Shown piece by piece: positions 1 to 6,372 of a stretch of DNA of 17,109 nt (positions are counted from its first letter, which is position 1; every line of letters begins with the position of its first letter). The stretch comes from Bacteroidota bacterium (GTDB lineage: Bacteria; Bacteroidota; Ignavibacteria; Ignavibacteriales; Ignavibacteriaceae): the NCBI GenBank assembly GCA_023453665.1, contig JAEXTA010000218.1, positions 1 through 17,109 of the forward strand, in the 5' to 3' direction. The notes under the pieces were generated by a model. It was not told where the DNA came from, searched no databases, and saw only the letters and a program-made list of their open reading frames with translations. The translations under genes were made by a program, and so were the position numbers.

Positions 1-386
1 ATGTTAAGCAGTACGACTAATAGTCCGCCGAAATATTTGCCCCATAACAATTGTGAACGCGAAACAGGTTTTGACAATAGCAGATCAATATTTCCTTTCT
101 CAAGCATATTGGGTATGAAACTGGAACTGGAAAATATTGCAAGCAAAAGACAGAGTCCTGTTAACGGCGAAATGATGATAAGTTCAATTGCAGTTACAAC
201 CTGCTGCATTTGAAGTTCCTGTCCTTCAACCTGGAATCCGCCGGATAATGCTGCGGTATCAATAAAACTGAATATCAAAACAGTACCGAGTACAACAAGC
301 AGCGAAATTACTGCAAAGAAAATTAAAACTTTTCTTGCCATTGCTTCGCGGAGTGTAAACCATGTAATAAGCCAGGTGTTTTTCAT
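1..386 (-). CDS. ABC-2 type transporter permease, N-terminal part (cut by window edge)
   Basis: The frame starts at ATG 386-384 and stays open for 128 codons to the window edge, so only the N-terminus is seen. It begins MKNTWLITWFTLREAMARK, a cytoplasmic basic stretch. A hydrophobic segment follows at about residues 20-42, a second at about 63-91, and the start of a third at about 118. Between the last two lies KGNIDLLLSKPVSRSQLLWGK, a cytoplasmic motif of the kind typical of ABC-2 permeases. The start codon overlaps the stop of the ATPase gene in an ATGA arrangement, so the two are very likely translationally coupled subunits of one exporter in the inner membrane. The substrate cannot be told from sequence. 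Confidence 0.85.
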   Translation of the reverse strand, partial: MKNTWLITWFTLREAMARKVLIFFAVISLLVVLGTVLIFSFIDTAALSGGFQVEGQELQMQQVVTAIELIIISPLTGLCLLLAIFSSSSFIPNMLEKGNIDLLLSKPVSRSQLLWGKYFGGLLVVLLN

Positions 387-1315
387 GATTTTACTCCTTT
401 GTCGGCTTCTTTAATGAGCGAGATGAACATATCCTCAAGTGTGGTTTTTTGTTTTACAATTTCTTTGATCATCATGTTTGAATTTCTTAACTGGTCGATC
501 AGATGATTTAACTCTTCATCACTGTTAACTCTTACTGAATAACTTACATCTGTTATTTTTGCAAGACTGAATCTTGTAAACTGATTTTCATCTGCAATAG
601 ATGAAGCCAGTTCAAGCTTATACTCTTCTTTCTTTTCAGTTAGTTCTTTTACGGTTCCTTCTTTAAGAAGTTTTCCTTTGTTAAGAATGCCGACCCTGTC
701 TGTAATCAACTCAACTTCAGACAGCAAATGGCTGTTAAGGAATATCGTTTTGTTTTTATTCTTCAACTCGATGAGTATGTCTCTTATCTCTTTCCTTCCT
801 ATAGGATCAACGCCGTCAGTAGGTTCATCAAGGAAAATTAAATCGGGTTCATTTAATAAAGCCTGTGCAAGACCGAGTCTCTGCATCATTCCTTTCGAGT
901 ATGTTTTAACCTTTGTCTTTTTCCATTTGCCAAGCTGCATCAGTTCAAGCAGTTCATCTATCTTTTTTGAAAGATGAATACCGTCAAGACCGCTTAACTT
1001 TCCGAAGAAGTTCAGCACTTCCCCGCCTGTTAAATATGCAGGATACTTATGATTCTCAGGCAGGTAACCGATCTTCTTTTTAATCTCGTAATTGTTTAAC
1101 GGACTGCCGAACATCGAGGCCGTTCCCGAAGTAGGAAAAGTTATACCGAGCAGAATTTTAACAAGAGTGGTTTTGCCTGCACCGTTTGGCCCAAGCAGAC
1201 CGAAAATTGTTCCAGGCTCTATTGCGAGCGTTAACTCATTTAATGCGTTAACAGTTTTTTTACCAAAAGTTGAGGTAAAAGTTTTTGAGAGACTGTTGGT
1301 TTCTATAATTGCCAT
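383..1315 (-). CDS. ABC transporter ATP-binding protein (ABC-2 exporter ATPase)
   Basis: This 310-residue protein binds and hydrolyses ATP to drive the membrane permease encoded directly downstream. Visible motifs in order are Walker A GPNGAGKTT (about 42-50), the ABC signature as the variant YSKGMMQR (139-146), Walker B LIFLDEP (159-165) followed by the D-loop GVDP, and the switch histidine in NSHLLSE (His196). GYLPENHKYP at about 83-92 is the Q-loop region, with Glu in place of Gln as in many CcmA/NosF/drug-exporter ATPases. The last 90 residues are an accessory C-terminal domain, so the length suits this subfamily. ATG 1315-1313 is chosen because it directly follows a promoter-bearing repeat; a short GGGA lies 5 bases upstream. 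Its stop overlaps the permease start by 4 bases. Family call is firm; substrate unknown. Confidence 0.95.
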   Translation of the reverse strand: MAIIETNSLSKTFTSTFGKKTVNALNELTLAIEPGTIFGLLGPNGAGKTTLVKILLGITFPTSGTASMFGSPLNNYEIKKKIGYLPENHKYPAYLTGGEVLNFFGKLSGLDGIHLSKKIDELLELMQLGKWKKTKVKTYSKGMMQRLGLAQALLNEPDLIFLDEPTDGVDPIGRKEIRDILIELKNKNKTIFLNSHLLSEVELITDRVGILNKGKLLKEGTVKELTEKKEEYKLELASSIADENQFTRFSLAKITDVSYSVRVNSDEELNHLIDQLRNSNMMIKEIVKQKTTLEDMFISLIKEADKGVKS

Positions 1316-1412
1316 AACATCCCGTAATTGTTACACAAATTTACGAATAAAGTGAATACGAAATAGAAAAGATTATGTTGAAATGCAGAATGAGTGGTTG
1401 ATTGGATGAATG
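1316..1412 (-). repeat. 97-bp direct repeat, copy A (upstream of the ABC ATPase gene)
   Basis: This stretch aligns without gaps to 2187-2283 (offset 871 bases), with about 8 mismatches in 97 positions. The two copies have the same orientation and bracket the HEPN/MNT pair. Copy A ends exactly at the ATPase start codon. Similarity continues weakly past 1412 after a short gap. It carries the promoter-like element TAAATTTG. No gene is present. Confidence 0.9.
1336..1343 (-). promoter_or_regulatory. Bacteroidota-type -7 promoter element TAAATTTG for the ABC ATPase gene
   Basis: Read on the minus strand the element is TAAATTTG, an exact match to the TAnnTTTG box of Bacteroidota sigma factors. Its last base is 20 bases before the ATPase ATG, giving a short leader. 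The expected TTTG box about 20 bases further upstream is only approximate (TTTTC/TTTC). The element is kept in the second repeat copy at 2207-2214. Confidence 0.45.
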
Positions 1413-1462
1413 GGTTAATGAAAGTTATTTTCTATCGAAGAAGAATAATAATTAAATGAGTT

Positions 1463-1849
1463 TTATTTCAGCAAGGATTTAACCTCATTCAGAACTCGTT
1501 CAGCCAACTTGATTGAATTCATACAAATTTCTTTGTCAGGATTAAAATAAGGAAGTGCACTGCCAATCGGATATTTTGTCGGCAAATAAATACTATCTAA
1601 GAAATCACATTCATCTTCTGATAACATAACCTCAAAACCTTTTTTTTCTAAAATGGTCTTTAACTCAGTAATGTTATGTGTTTTCTTAAAAGGAATTCTT
1701 CGTTCGATAAACAAAGCTTTTAAACATTTTTCAATTGCCTGCTGAACATTATGAAGACAAGGGTTATATAAATCACTGTTCAACAAAATCCTTGCTGCTT
1801 CAAGATTTTCCTCAGAATATGCAATCCAGATTTTAGTTTCCTCTTGCAT
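1463..1849 (-). CDS. HEPN domain protein, probable toxin of a HEPN/MNT pair
   Basis: This 128-residue, mostly helical protein matches the HEPN family (Pfam HEPN, PF05168 type). It shows an N-terminal W-x-x-x-SEENLEAARILL helix, the core LHNVQQAIEKCLKALF (32-47), the R-x4-6-H type motif as Arg51...His58, and the late YLPTKYP motif. HEPN toxins are usually RNases that act through this Arg/His pair. The gene starts 17 bases inside the MNT gene (ATG 1849-1847, with GGTGA upstream in the MNT frame), so the two are co-translated, with the antitoxin-like gene first. The residue two after the His is Ile60, not the Tyr of the RX4HXY motif in HepT. Toxicity is inferred from family and context; some HEPN/MNT pairs of this type have no proven toxin role. 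Confidence 0.88.
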   Translation of the reverse strand: MQEETKIWIAYSEENLEAARILLNSDLYNPCLHNVQQAIEKCLKALFIERRIPFKKTHNITELKTILEKKGFEVMLSEDECDFLDSIYLPTKYPIGSALPYFNPDKEICMNSIKLAERVLNEVKSLLK

Positions 1850-2132
1850 AAATCACTTCACCAGATGCAACTTCATTTGCATAAAAACTATTATCGTTTT
1901 TTTCTACTACCGGGAATATGTCAACAGCAATTTCTCTGGAAACACTTCTTATCAATTTCCTGTACTTCAAAGCAAGAGCAAGATAATTTTCCTTACTGTT
2001 CTGAACGACTGCAATATCAATATCATTAGGTGAATCGCTTTTATTAAAAGATCCGAAAATGATGATTCTACTGATCTCTTTTTCTCCTTTTAGCAATTCT
2101 ACTATTTTCGTTTTTAATTCAGCTTTATTCAT
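1833..2132 (-). CDS. MNT-type minimal nucleotidyltransferase, probable antitoxin partner of the HEPN protein
   Basis: This 99-residue protein is a DNA polymerase beta-like minimal nucleotidyltransferase. The active-site signature is IIIFGSF (23-29), then Asp37-Ile-Asp39, with the third acid at Asp71 in AVDIFPV. The spacing is GS-x8-DxD, two residues shorter than the GS-x10-DxD of MntA. All three metal-binding acids are present, so the enzyme is probably active. In studied systems the MNT partner silences the HEPN RNase by adding AMP to it; that role here is inference. No Shine-Dalgarno site is visible before ATG 2132-2130. The gene lies 54 bases downstream (minus strand) of repeat copy B, whose TAAATTTG element could drive the pair. 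It overlaps the HEPN gene by 17 bases. Confidence 0.9.
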   Translation of the reverse strand: MNKAELKTKIVELLKGEKEISRIIIFGSFNKSDSPNDIDIAVVQNSKENYLALALKYRKLIRSVSREIAVDIFPVVEKNDNSFYANEVASGEVIYARGN

Positions 2133-2186
2133 AAATGGCTGTTTCTTTATTTTAAATATATGCTAAACTTAAAACATATGCCTGCC

Positions 2187-2283
2187 AACATACCGTAATT
2201 GTTACACAAATTTACAAATAAAGTGAATACGAAATTGAAAAGATTATATTGAAATACATAGTGAATGGTTGATTGGATGAATG
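2187..2283 (-). repeat. 97-bp direct repeat, copy B (upstream of the MNT gene)
   Basis: This is the second copy of the repeat at 1316-1412, in the same orientation and with about 92% identity. Just beyond the end that corresponds to the ATPase start, copy B reads GGCAGG where the ATPase gene reads ATGGCAATT. The match may therefore reach slightly into the gene start with a 2-base gap. It contains no gene. Confidence 0.9.
2207..2214 (-). promoter_or_regulatory. TAAATTTG promoter-like element in repeat copy B, candidate promoter of the MNT/HEPN pair
   Basis: The minus strand reads TAAATTTG, identical to the element in copy A although nearby positions have diverged. Transcription from it would give a leader of about 70 bases before the MNT start. 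The upstream TTTG box is again only approximate. Confidence 0.35.
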
Positions 2284-2296
2284 AAAGAAATTTTTA

Positions 2297-2310
2297 TTGT
2301 CTCGGGACAA
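2297..2310 (-). terminator. Weak hairpin downstream of the small membrane protein gene
   Basis: TTGTC and GACAA form a 5-bp stem around a 4-base loop, 19 bases past the stop at 2330. On the minus strand it is followed by an A/T mixture and not a clean T run. On the plus strand a better T-rich run follows. This is a weak terminator candidate only. Confidence 0.25.
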
Positions 2311-2329
2311 AATTTAATTTTTTTAACTC

Positions 2330-2656
2330 CTATTTCTGGTTCTGGATAATATTTAATATAAACATTCCAATCCCGCTAAATAAACAAAAATAGATAGTCC
2401 AAATTATTATTTTATATAGTCTGATTTTACTGAAAGCAATCGAATCCTCTATCAACTCTTTTCGCTCTTCGAATATTTTATCTAAATAATTAAATCCCCA
2501 GAAACCGGTTGGTTTAACAATAGGATTGCTACCATCAATACCCAAAATTTCGTGGATTTTAAATTGCAGGATCCCGGCGAAGGTAATTAAAATAATTCCT
2601 GACATGATAAGAATTATACTGATAGTTAGTATCATAAGTATAACCACGGTATACAA
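2330..2656 (-). CDS. Hypothetical small membrane protein with two transmembrane helices
   Basis: I do not recognise this 108-residue protein. It has a long hydrophobic N-terminal segment (about residues 4-31, rich in Ile, Leu and Met). A soluble middle of about 55 residues with many charges (for example KIFEERKELIEDS) follows, then a second membrane helix at about 84-103 and a short polar tail. The longest frame uses TTG at 2656-2654; GTG at residue 4 and ATG at residue 8 are alternatives, and none has a clear ribosome binding site. It follows repeat unit C1 on the same strand and lies before the 97-bp repeat copy B, so it sits at the downstream end of the envelope gene cluster. That it is a real gene is likely, given the clean two-helix layout, but not certain. 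Confidence 0.55.
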   Translation of the reverse strand: MYTVVILMILTISIILIMSGIILITFAGILQFKIHEILGIDGSNPIVKPTGFWGFNYLDKIFEERKELIEDSIAFSKIRLYKIIIWTIYFCLFSGIGMFILNIIQNQK

Positions 2657-2768
2657 CTAATGAGGAAATACCAGAATAGCGATTTCATGTTTAATTCATA
2701 CAGGCATTTTGATTTTTAATAATCTCTCCTCTGATCAGTTTTCCACACAAGCCAAACCTGTACACCCG

Positions 2769-2830
2769 CCAAAAAGCACTGCCCCGGGAATTTGAGAATG
2801 GGCGCATAAAAACAAAAGCAACTTATGGCA
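2769..2830 (-). repeat. Dispersed intergenic repeat, unit C1
   Basis: Positions 2769-2796 match 4852-4879 exactly over 28 bp, including the core CACTGCCCCGGGAATTTGAG. A further 29 bases match C2 at about 22 positions, ending in a shared GCAACTTA. It lies downstream of the small lipoprotein gene at 2886 and upstream of the membrane protein gene at 2656. The sequence contains the palindrome CCCGGG but no long stem that I can find. Confidence 0.85.
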
Positions 2831-2849
2831 TTGTTAAATCATGCTCAAT

Positions 2850-2870
2850 AAAAAGGTGCAAATAGTTTGC
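2850..2870 (-). terminator. Possible intrinsic terminator after the small lipoprotein gene
   Basis: On the minus strand, GCAAA and TTTGC form a 5-bp stem with a 3-base loop at 2870-2858. ACC and then five T residues (2854-2850) follow. It starts 16 bases past the stop codon at 2886. The stem is short and AT-rich, so strength is doubtful. Confidence 0.35.
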
Positions 2871-2885
2871 AAATTATTGTTTTAC

Positions 2886-3347
2886 CTAATGGATTTCTTT
2901 ATGCGGAATCTCTTGAATCAACAATACCATTTTATCGTAAACAAAATTTGATTTATCAATATCTTCCTTTGACGCTTGCTTCCAGATCGATTGTGAATTT
3001 CCAAACGAAATCAGATCAACAGCCCAATCCGCAGTACTGACTAATTTCGATAATTCTCCATCCTTACCAATTTGAATATTCAATCTCATTATTATACCAT
3101 CACCTAAATGTTTGCCATCTGTATTTATGTAACCGATTTCTTTGTCCGAATTGACAATTCTGAAATTATTGTTAACAAGAAGTTTGGAAACCAAAATGTA
3201 AAGACTATCATCAGGGATTTCAGTTGATAGAACAACCTTATTTGCATCAGATGGAATTAAATCTTGTGTTTCTTTTGGCAGTATGCTTTCATAGGAGCAT
3301 TTCATAAACACAACGGAAAATAAGAGAACAAAAAAAGTATTTTTCAT
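2886..3347 (-). CDS. Hypothetical small lipoprotein or exported protein (153 aa)
   Basis: I do not recognise this family. The N-terminus MKNTFFVLLFSVVFMKCSYE is a basic start plus hydrophobic core ending at Cys17, which suggests a lipoprotein. The lipobox (VFMKC) is not canonical, because Lys precedes the Cys. The mature part has a mixed alpha/beta pattern: VSKLLVNNNFRIVNSDKEIGYINTD, then LNIQIGKDGELSKLVSTADW. This alternation is common in small Bacteroidota lipoproteins, where a cellular component or unfolding product is compared with a stored state, but no function can be given. ATG 3347-3345 follows an AT-rich leader without a Shine-Dalgarno site. It lies 56 bases behind the META-like lipoprotein gene with no repeat between them, so the two are probably one transcript. 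Confidence 0.7.
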   Translation of the reverse strand: MKNTFFVLLFSVVFMKCSYESILPKETQDLIPSDANKVVLSTEIPDDSLYILVSKLLVNNNFRIVNSDKEIGYINTDGKHLGDGIIMRLNIQIGKDGELSKLVSTADWAVDLISFGNSQSIWKQASKEDIDKSNFVYDKMVLLIQEIPHKEIH

Positions 3348-3403
3348 ATAATTATTCTTATTGATTTTTTTTCAGGACAATTGCTAATACCAGTCAAAAC
3401 TTA

Positions 3404-4783
3404 TTAGCGGCTAAAATCATAATATGTCCCTGTTTCATCATTTTTAATTCGCAACACAGAATTATTATACTCAAATCTGTTAGCGTCCAATATTCTTCCG
3501 ACCATAGTAAATTCTGCTATTGATGCGTATGCCGACCTCCATCCTAAACTCGTAAATAATAGTTTACTACTATTCAGCCCAAATACTCCACGATTAAAAT
3601 TAAGAGATTCAGTTGTTGGGGGATTTCGATTAAACCATTTCAACTCAAATTGTTTATCATCATCCAATACCAGACTGGGATAAAGACCTAAAGAATCGAA
3701 AAAATGAATATTGGTATCATTAGTGGCCCTAAGCATTAAAGTATCATTTATAAAATTAAAGTTTGGAACACTATTATAAAAATCTGAATAGAATACATAG
3801 GTCGTATCACCTTCTTTAAGAAGCAATTTTTCGCCTCTCATCATTATTATGGGATTACCTCTTAAAAAATCAAACGGAAAAACCCGATCAATGCAGCCCG
3901 CCATTGTCTCCCAAAAAGGTGTGTGATCTAGAGTATCATAATTAATTATATAATATCCGGTTAAATAATTACAATCATCGTACGCCCAAAATCTATTTTC
4001 GTTTCTAAACATTAACATAAACGGTTTATAGTTATTTAAGTAATAAATATTCTGCTGTGTCTCGAGTGAAACAAGGTTCCATTGAATATTTTTAATTTTT
4101 ACAGTATCAACAGGCATTAGTACTTCGTTCCCGGTGTCTACTAAATAAAAAGTAGATTCAAAAGAGTTTTTGGGATTAAGTGTTATAGTTTTGGTTAATG
4201 TTCGATAGCCTTGTTTTCTAAGTATAATTTTTACAGAGTCAGCGATAACCAGGTCTTCCTGATGCTCACCTATTAAATGAGGAAAATGTTCACCAATTCC
4301 AAAAATGGAGATTGGGAAACGAATATTCCCGTTGATATCTGTTTTCTTGAAAGGGACAAGTTCTTGTAACAGGTTGATCTGATCCGTCAAAACAAAAAAT
4401 TTTATTTTTTCGTTTATAGTTGAACCAGAAATTGTGCAATAATAAATCCCGTTTGTAAGATTGCCTGCGTCAAAGTTAAATGAATATTTACCAGGTAAAT
4501 GGCACCATTTATTTTGTACTGCTATTTCGTTATTGAACGAATCTGATATCCTGATACTTACGGAATCGATTTCATTCAGAATATATGTGAACGAATGATT
4601 GCGGAAAGTAATATTTTGACCGATATAAAAAATGTAGTGTAAGCCAACATCTGAGATGGGGTTATTATTAGAATCAACAACCGTTATGGAAAATTCAGGA
4701 GTAATTACTTCAACTTCTAAAGGTGTTTTTTCGCAAGAGCTAAGAACTACTGCCACAAAAAATAAAAATAAGTTCTTTTTCAT
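3404..4783 (-). CDS. Large lipoprotein with META/HslJ-like domains
   Basis: The predicted product is 459 residues. ATG 4783-4781 is preferred over an in-frame GTG at 4795 because GGGG lies 7 bases upstream of the ATG and the protein then starts MKKNLFLFFVAVVLSSCEK, a lipoprotein signal with lipobox LSSC. The next 220 residues are beta-rich, with an Ig/carboxypeptidase-regulatory flavour (ITVVDSNNNPISDVGLHY). At about 233-331 the order W-x-L, AYDDCNYLTGYY, TMAGC and a final GEKLLLKEGDTTYVFY resembles a META (HslJ) domain. About 366-457 may hold a second, more divergent copy (LVLDDDKQFELKWFN, AEFTMVGRIL). META domains occur in secreted or envelope stress proteins; the job here is unknown. Repeat C2 lies about 70 bases upstream, and its leader resembles that of the propeller gene. 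Confidence 0.75.
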   Translation of the reverse strand: MKKNLFLFFVAVVLSSCEKTPLEVEVITPEFSITVVDSNNNPISDVGLHYIFYIGQNITFRNHSFTYILNEIDSVSIRISDSFNNEIAVQNKWCHLPGKYSFNFDAGNLTNGIYYCTISGSTINEKIKFFVLTDQINLLQELVPFKKTDINGNIRFPISIFGIGEHFPHLIGEHQEDLVIADSVKIILRKQGYRTLTKTITLNPKNSFESTFYLVDTGNEVLMPVDTVKIKNIQWNLVSLETQQNIYYLNNYKPFMLMFRNENRFWAYDDCNYLTGYYIINYDTLDHTPFWETMAGCIDRVFPFDFLRGNPIIMMRGEKLLLKEGDTTYVFYSDFYNSVPNFNFINDTLMLRATNDTNIHFFDSLGLYPSLVLDDDKQFELKWFNRNPPTTESLNFNRGVFGLNSSKLLFTSLGWRSAYASIAEFTMVGRILDANRFEYNNSVLRIKNDETGTYYDFSR

Positions 4784-4851
4784 TTGATGCCCCACAAATA
4801 TTTATTTTTTCTATACACTCTTAGTTTACAAGTAGAACCAGTTCACATGAC

Positions 4852-4917
4852 CCAAAAAGCACTGCCCCGGGAATTTGAGTAGGAGCTCATAAACGCAATA
4901 GCAACTTAAAGCAAACA
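4852..4917 (-). repeat. Dispersed intergenic repeat, unit C2
   Basis: C2 shares 28 exact bases with C1 (4852-4879 with 2769-2796). It also shares 19 exact bases with C3 (CAATAGCAACTTAAAGCAA, 4896-4914 with 6039-6057), which links all three copies. It lies between the propeller gene (ending 4954) and the META-like lipoprotein gene (starting 4783), in the same orientation as the other copies. Confidence 0.85.
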
Positions 4918-4953
4918 ACAACAAAACTCAATAATTCAAATACTACCTTCCAT

Positions 4954-5958
4954 CTATTTATAAGATTCATCTAGTGATACTAAATAAATTCTTCGTGAAG
5001 GAACTTCTCCTAATATTTTTACTCCAATCTTATTTGAAGAAAATGCGATTATTTTTGTAGGACTCCAATCATATACAGCTGGAAAAATACCTGCTATAAT
5101 TTTATCCGAAACTTTCTTATTTGAAGTATTATAAATAGTTATTGATTTGTCTCTGTTTTGTGGTACCGCGATTTCAGATGAATAAGGTGAAACGCCAAAA
5201 TGATATAGATCCCAGCTGTCTTCGAACACCCTTGAAATTTTAAATTTTGGTTCAATATCACCAACAAAGAGGGAAATTTCGCCGTGACCATAGTTATGCA
5301 GAAATACAAATTGTTTTTCATTATAAGTCCATCTGTATGCATCATAAATATTTAGCATCAAATATTTTTTTGCGTTTAGAGTTCTGGTCTTATAGCTTTT
5401 TAAATTCTTGAGTGTGAAAGTAAAATTTTCCTGGTCGTATTTTATTTCATAATTTTTAGATGGTTTGTCCCAGGGAGTTCTAAACGTACCTGGCCATTTT
5501 TCATTCAGTTTAATAACTGTGTCAAGCGACGTTTGGAACACATGGTATTTTGTCTTGGACTTATCTGCTTTATCAATTTTTTCCAAATATATTTTCAGGT
5601 TTTTATCACTGACCCATTGCAAATCATAAACATGAATTCTCAATATGTTTTCTGTAAGTATAGGAGTCACCAGACGCCACTTAAAATTATGTAGGTCTAA
5701 AATCCATACCTGATCAGTATAGCCCGTATTTATATTGCTAATCCCAACTGCTAATAATTTTCCATCAGGAGAGAATAGTAAACTTTTGCAATTTATTTGT
5801 TCAGCAGACTTTTCACCATAAGTCCAGGAAATTAGTCTTTCAAGGTATTTTGTTACATCGTAGTACTTATGACCACTTATCACGGTATCAGGCTCAATTT
5901 GAAAACCATCGATGACACAGGGATAAAGAAAAATCAGAATGAGAGATAATTTTTTCAT
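4954..5958 (-). CDS. Exported beta-propeller protein (TolB/WD40-like), function unknown
   Basis: This 334-residue protein starts MKKLSLILIFLYPCVIDGFQ, a signal peptide; Cys14 could make it a lipoprotein but the site is atypical. The body carries propeller-blade phrases of the TolB/WD40 kind: LLFSPDGKLLAVGISN followed by VWILDLHNFKW (about 65-93), FVFLHNYGHGEISLFVGDI (about 218-236), FGVSPYSSEIAVPQNRDKSITIYNTS and YDWSPTKIIAFSSN near the C-terminus. A six- or seven-bladed periplasmic or surface propeller is likely; partner or ligand is unknown. ATG 5958-5956 is preceded by GGGC at 13 bases. The leader (AATAAATATT, then GGGC, then TCAAATGAAAAA) is close to that of the META-like lipoprotein gene. 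Repeat C3 lies about 65 bases upstream and C2 just downstream. Confidence 0.75.
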   Translation of the reverse strand: MKKLSLILIFLYPCVIDGFQIEPDTVISGHKYYDVTKYLERLISWTYGEKSAEQINCKSLLFSPDGKLLAVGISNINTGYTDQVWILDLHNFKWRLVTPILTENILRIHVYDLQWVSDKNLKIYLEKIDKADKSKTKYHVFQTSLDTVIKLNEKWPGTFRTPWDKPSKNYEIKYDQENFTFTLKNLKSYKTRTLNAKKYLMLNIYDAYRWTYNEKQFVFLHNYGHGEISLFVGDIEPKFKISRVFEDSWDLYHFGVSPYSSEIAVPQNRDKSITIYNTSNKKVSDKIIAGIFPAVYDWSPTKIIAFSSNKIGVKILGEVPSRRIYLVSLDESYK

Positions 5959-6024
5959 TTGAATTTTTTGCCCTTCAATATTTATTTAATAATGTTTTCT
6001 ATGTCACCTTCTATCATTAAAATA

Positions 6025-6057
6025 TAGGCGCGTAAAAACAATAGCAACTTAAAGCAA
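6025..6057 (-). repeat. Dispersed intergenic repeat, unit C3 (partial)
   Basis: C3 matches the distal half of C2, including the 19 exact bases listed there and the shared TAGG...TAAA part. It lacks the half with the CCCGGG core. It lies about 65 bases upstream of the propeller gene, the same relative place C2 has before the META-like lipoprotein gene. Confidence 0.75.
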
Positions 6058-6296
6058 CTCTAAACAAACTTCAATTGTTAAATGCAAAAATTTAAATGTT
6101 GAATGAGGTGAGAAAAGCATAGGCGAAAGGGGGAATGGGAGAAACGGAGTACCGAGTTGGTGAATGACTGATTGAAAATATTTTTTGAATAGTGATTGAT
6201 GATTAACGATCTATTATTTGAGAAGTTCAAATAAGACATCACCCAATCCAGATTCATACATACATTCAGTCAATCAAACAATCACGCATCTTCAAT

Positions 6297-6323
6297 AAAA
6301 AAGGCGACCATTCCTGATCGCCT
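6297..6323 (-). terminator. Rho-independent terminator of the BNR/T9SS protein gene
   Basis: On the minus strand AGGCGA (6323-6318) pairs perfectly with TCGCCT (6307-6302) around a 10-base loop. A run of T residues follows (6302-6297). It lies 50 bases past the stop at 6373. T-rich sequence on the other flank means it might also work on the plus strand. Confidence 0.75.
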
Positions 6324-6372
6324 CAATTTTCTTTTCCGTCTCACGTTTCATCTCTGACGTTTGACGTCAAAT

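Larger units (their letters stand above)
5959..6372. other. 414-bp non-coding stretch between the propeller gene and the BNR protein gene
   Basis: No credible gene is seen. From left to right it holds the leader of the propeller gene, repeat unit C3 (6025-6057), and a region of short degenerate words such as TGATTGATGA and GAATGACTGATTG. A perfect 8-bp stem with a 5-base loop (TTATTTGA/TCAAATAA, 6214-6234) has no T run after it. The intrinsic terminator at 6297-6323 follows, then the palindrome TTTGACGTCAAA (6360-6371) directly after the BNR gene's stop codon. Confidence 0.7.

Noticed and set aside
2769..6057. The intergenic repeats C1-C3 as integron attC sites
   Set aside because: ATTTAAC (an RYYYAAC match) occurs next to C1 and C3 on the minus strand, but no paired GTTRRRY core at the right distance and no attC-like imperfect hairpin was found. 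C2 lacks the motif, and no integrase is present.
6100..6300. Degenerate words (GATTGA, GAATGA) as an eroded third copy of the 97-bp repeat
   Set aside because: Only short words are shared and no continuous alignment could be made, so it is not counted as a copy.
6360..6371. Palindrome TTTGACGTCAAA just after the BNR gene stop, as an operator
   Set aside because: It lies downstream of a gene and before its terminator, where an operator has no obvious target; a 12-bp AT-rich palindrome may be chance.
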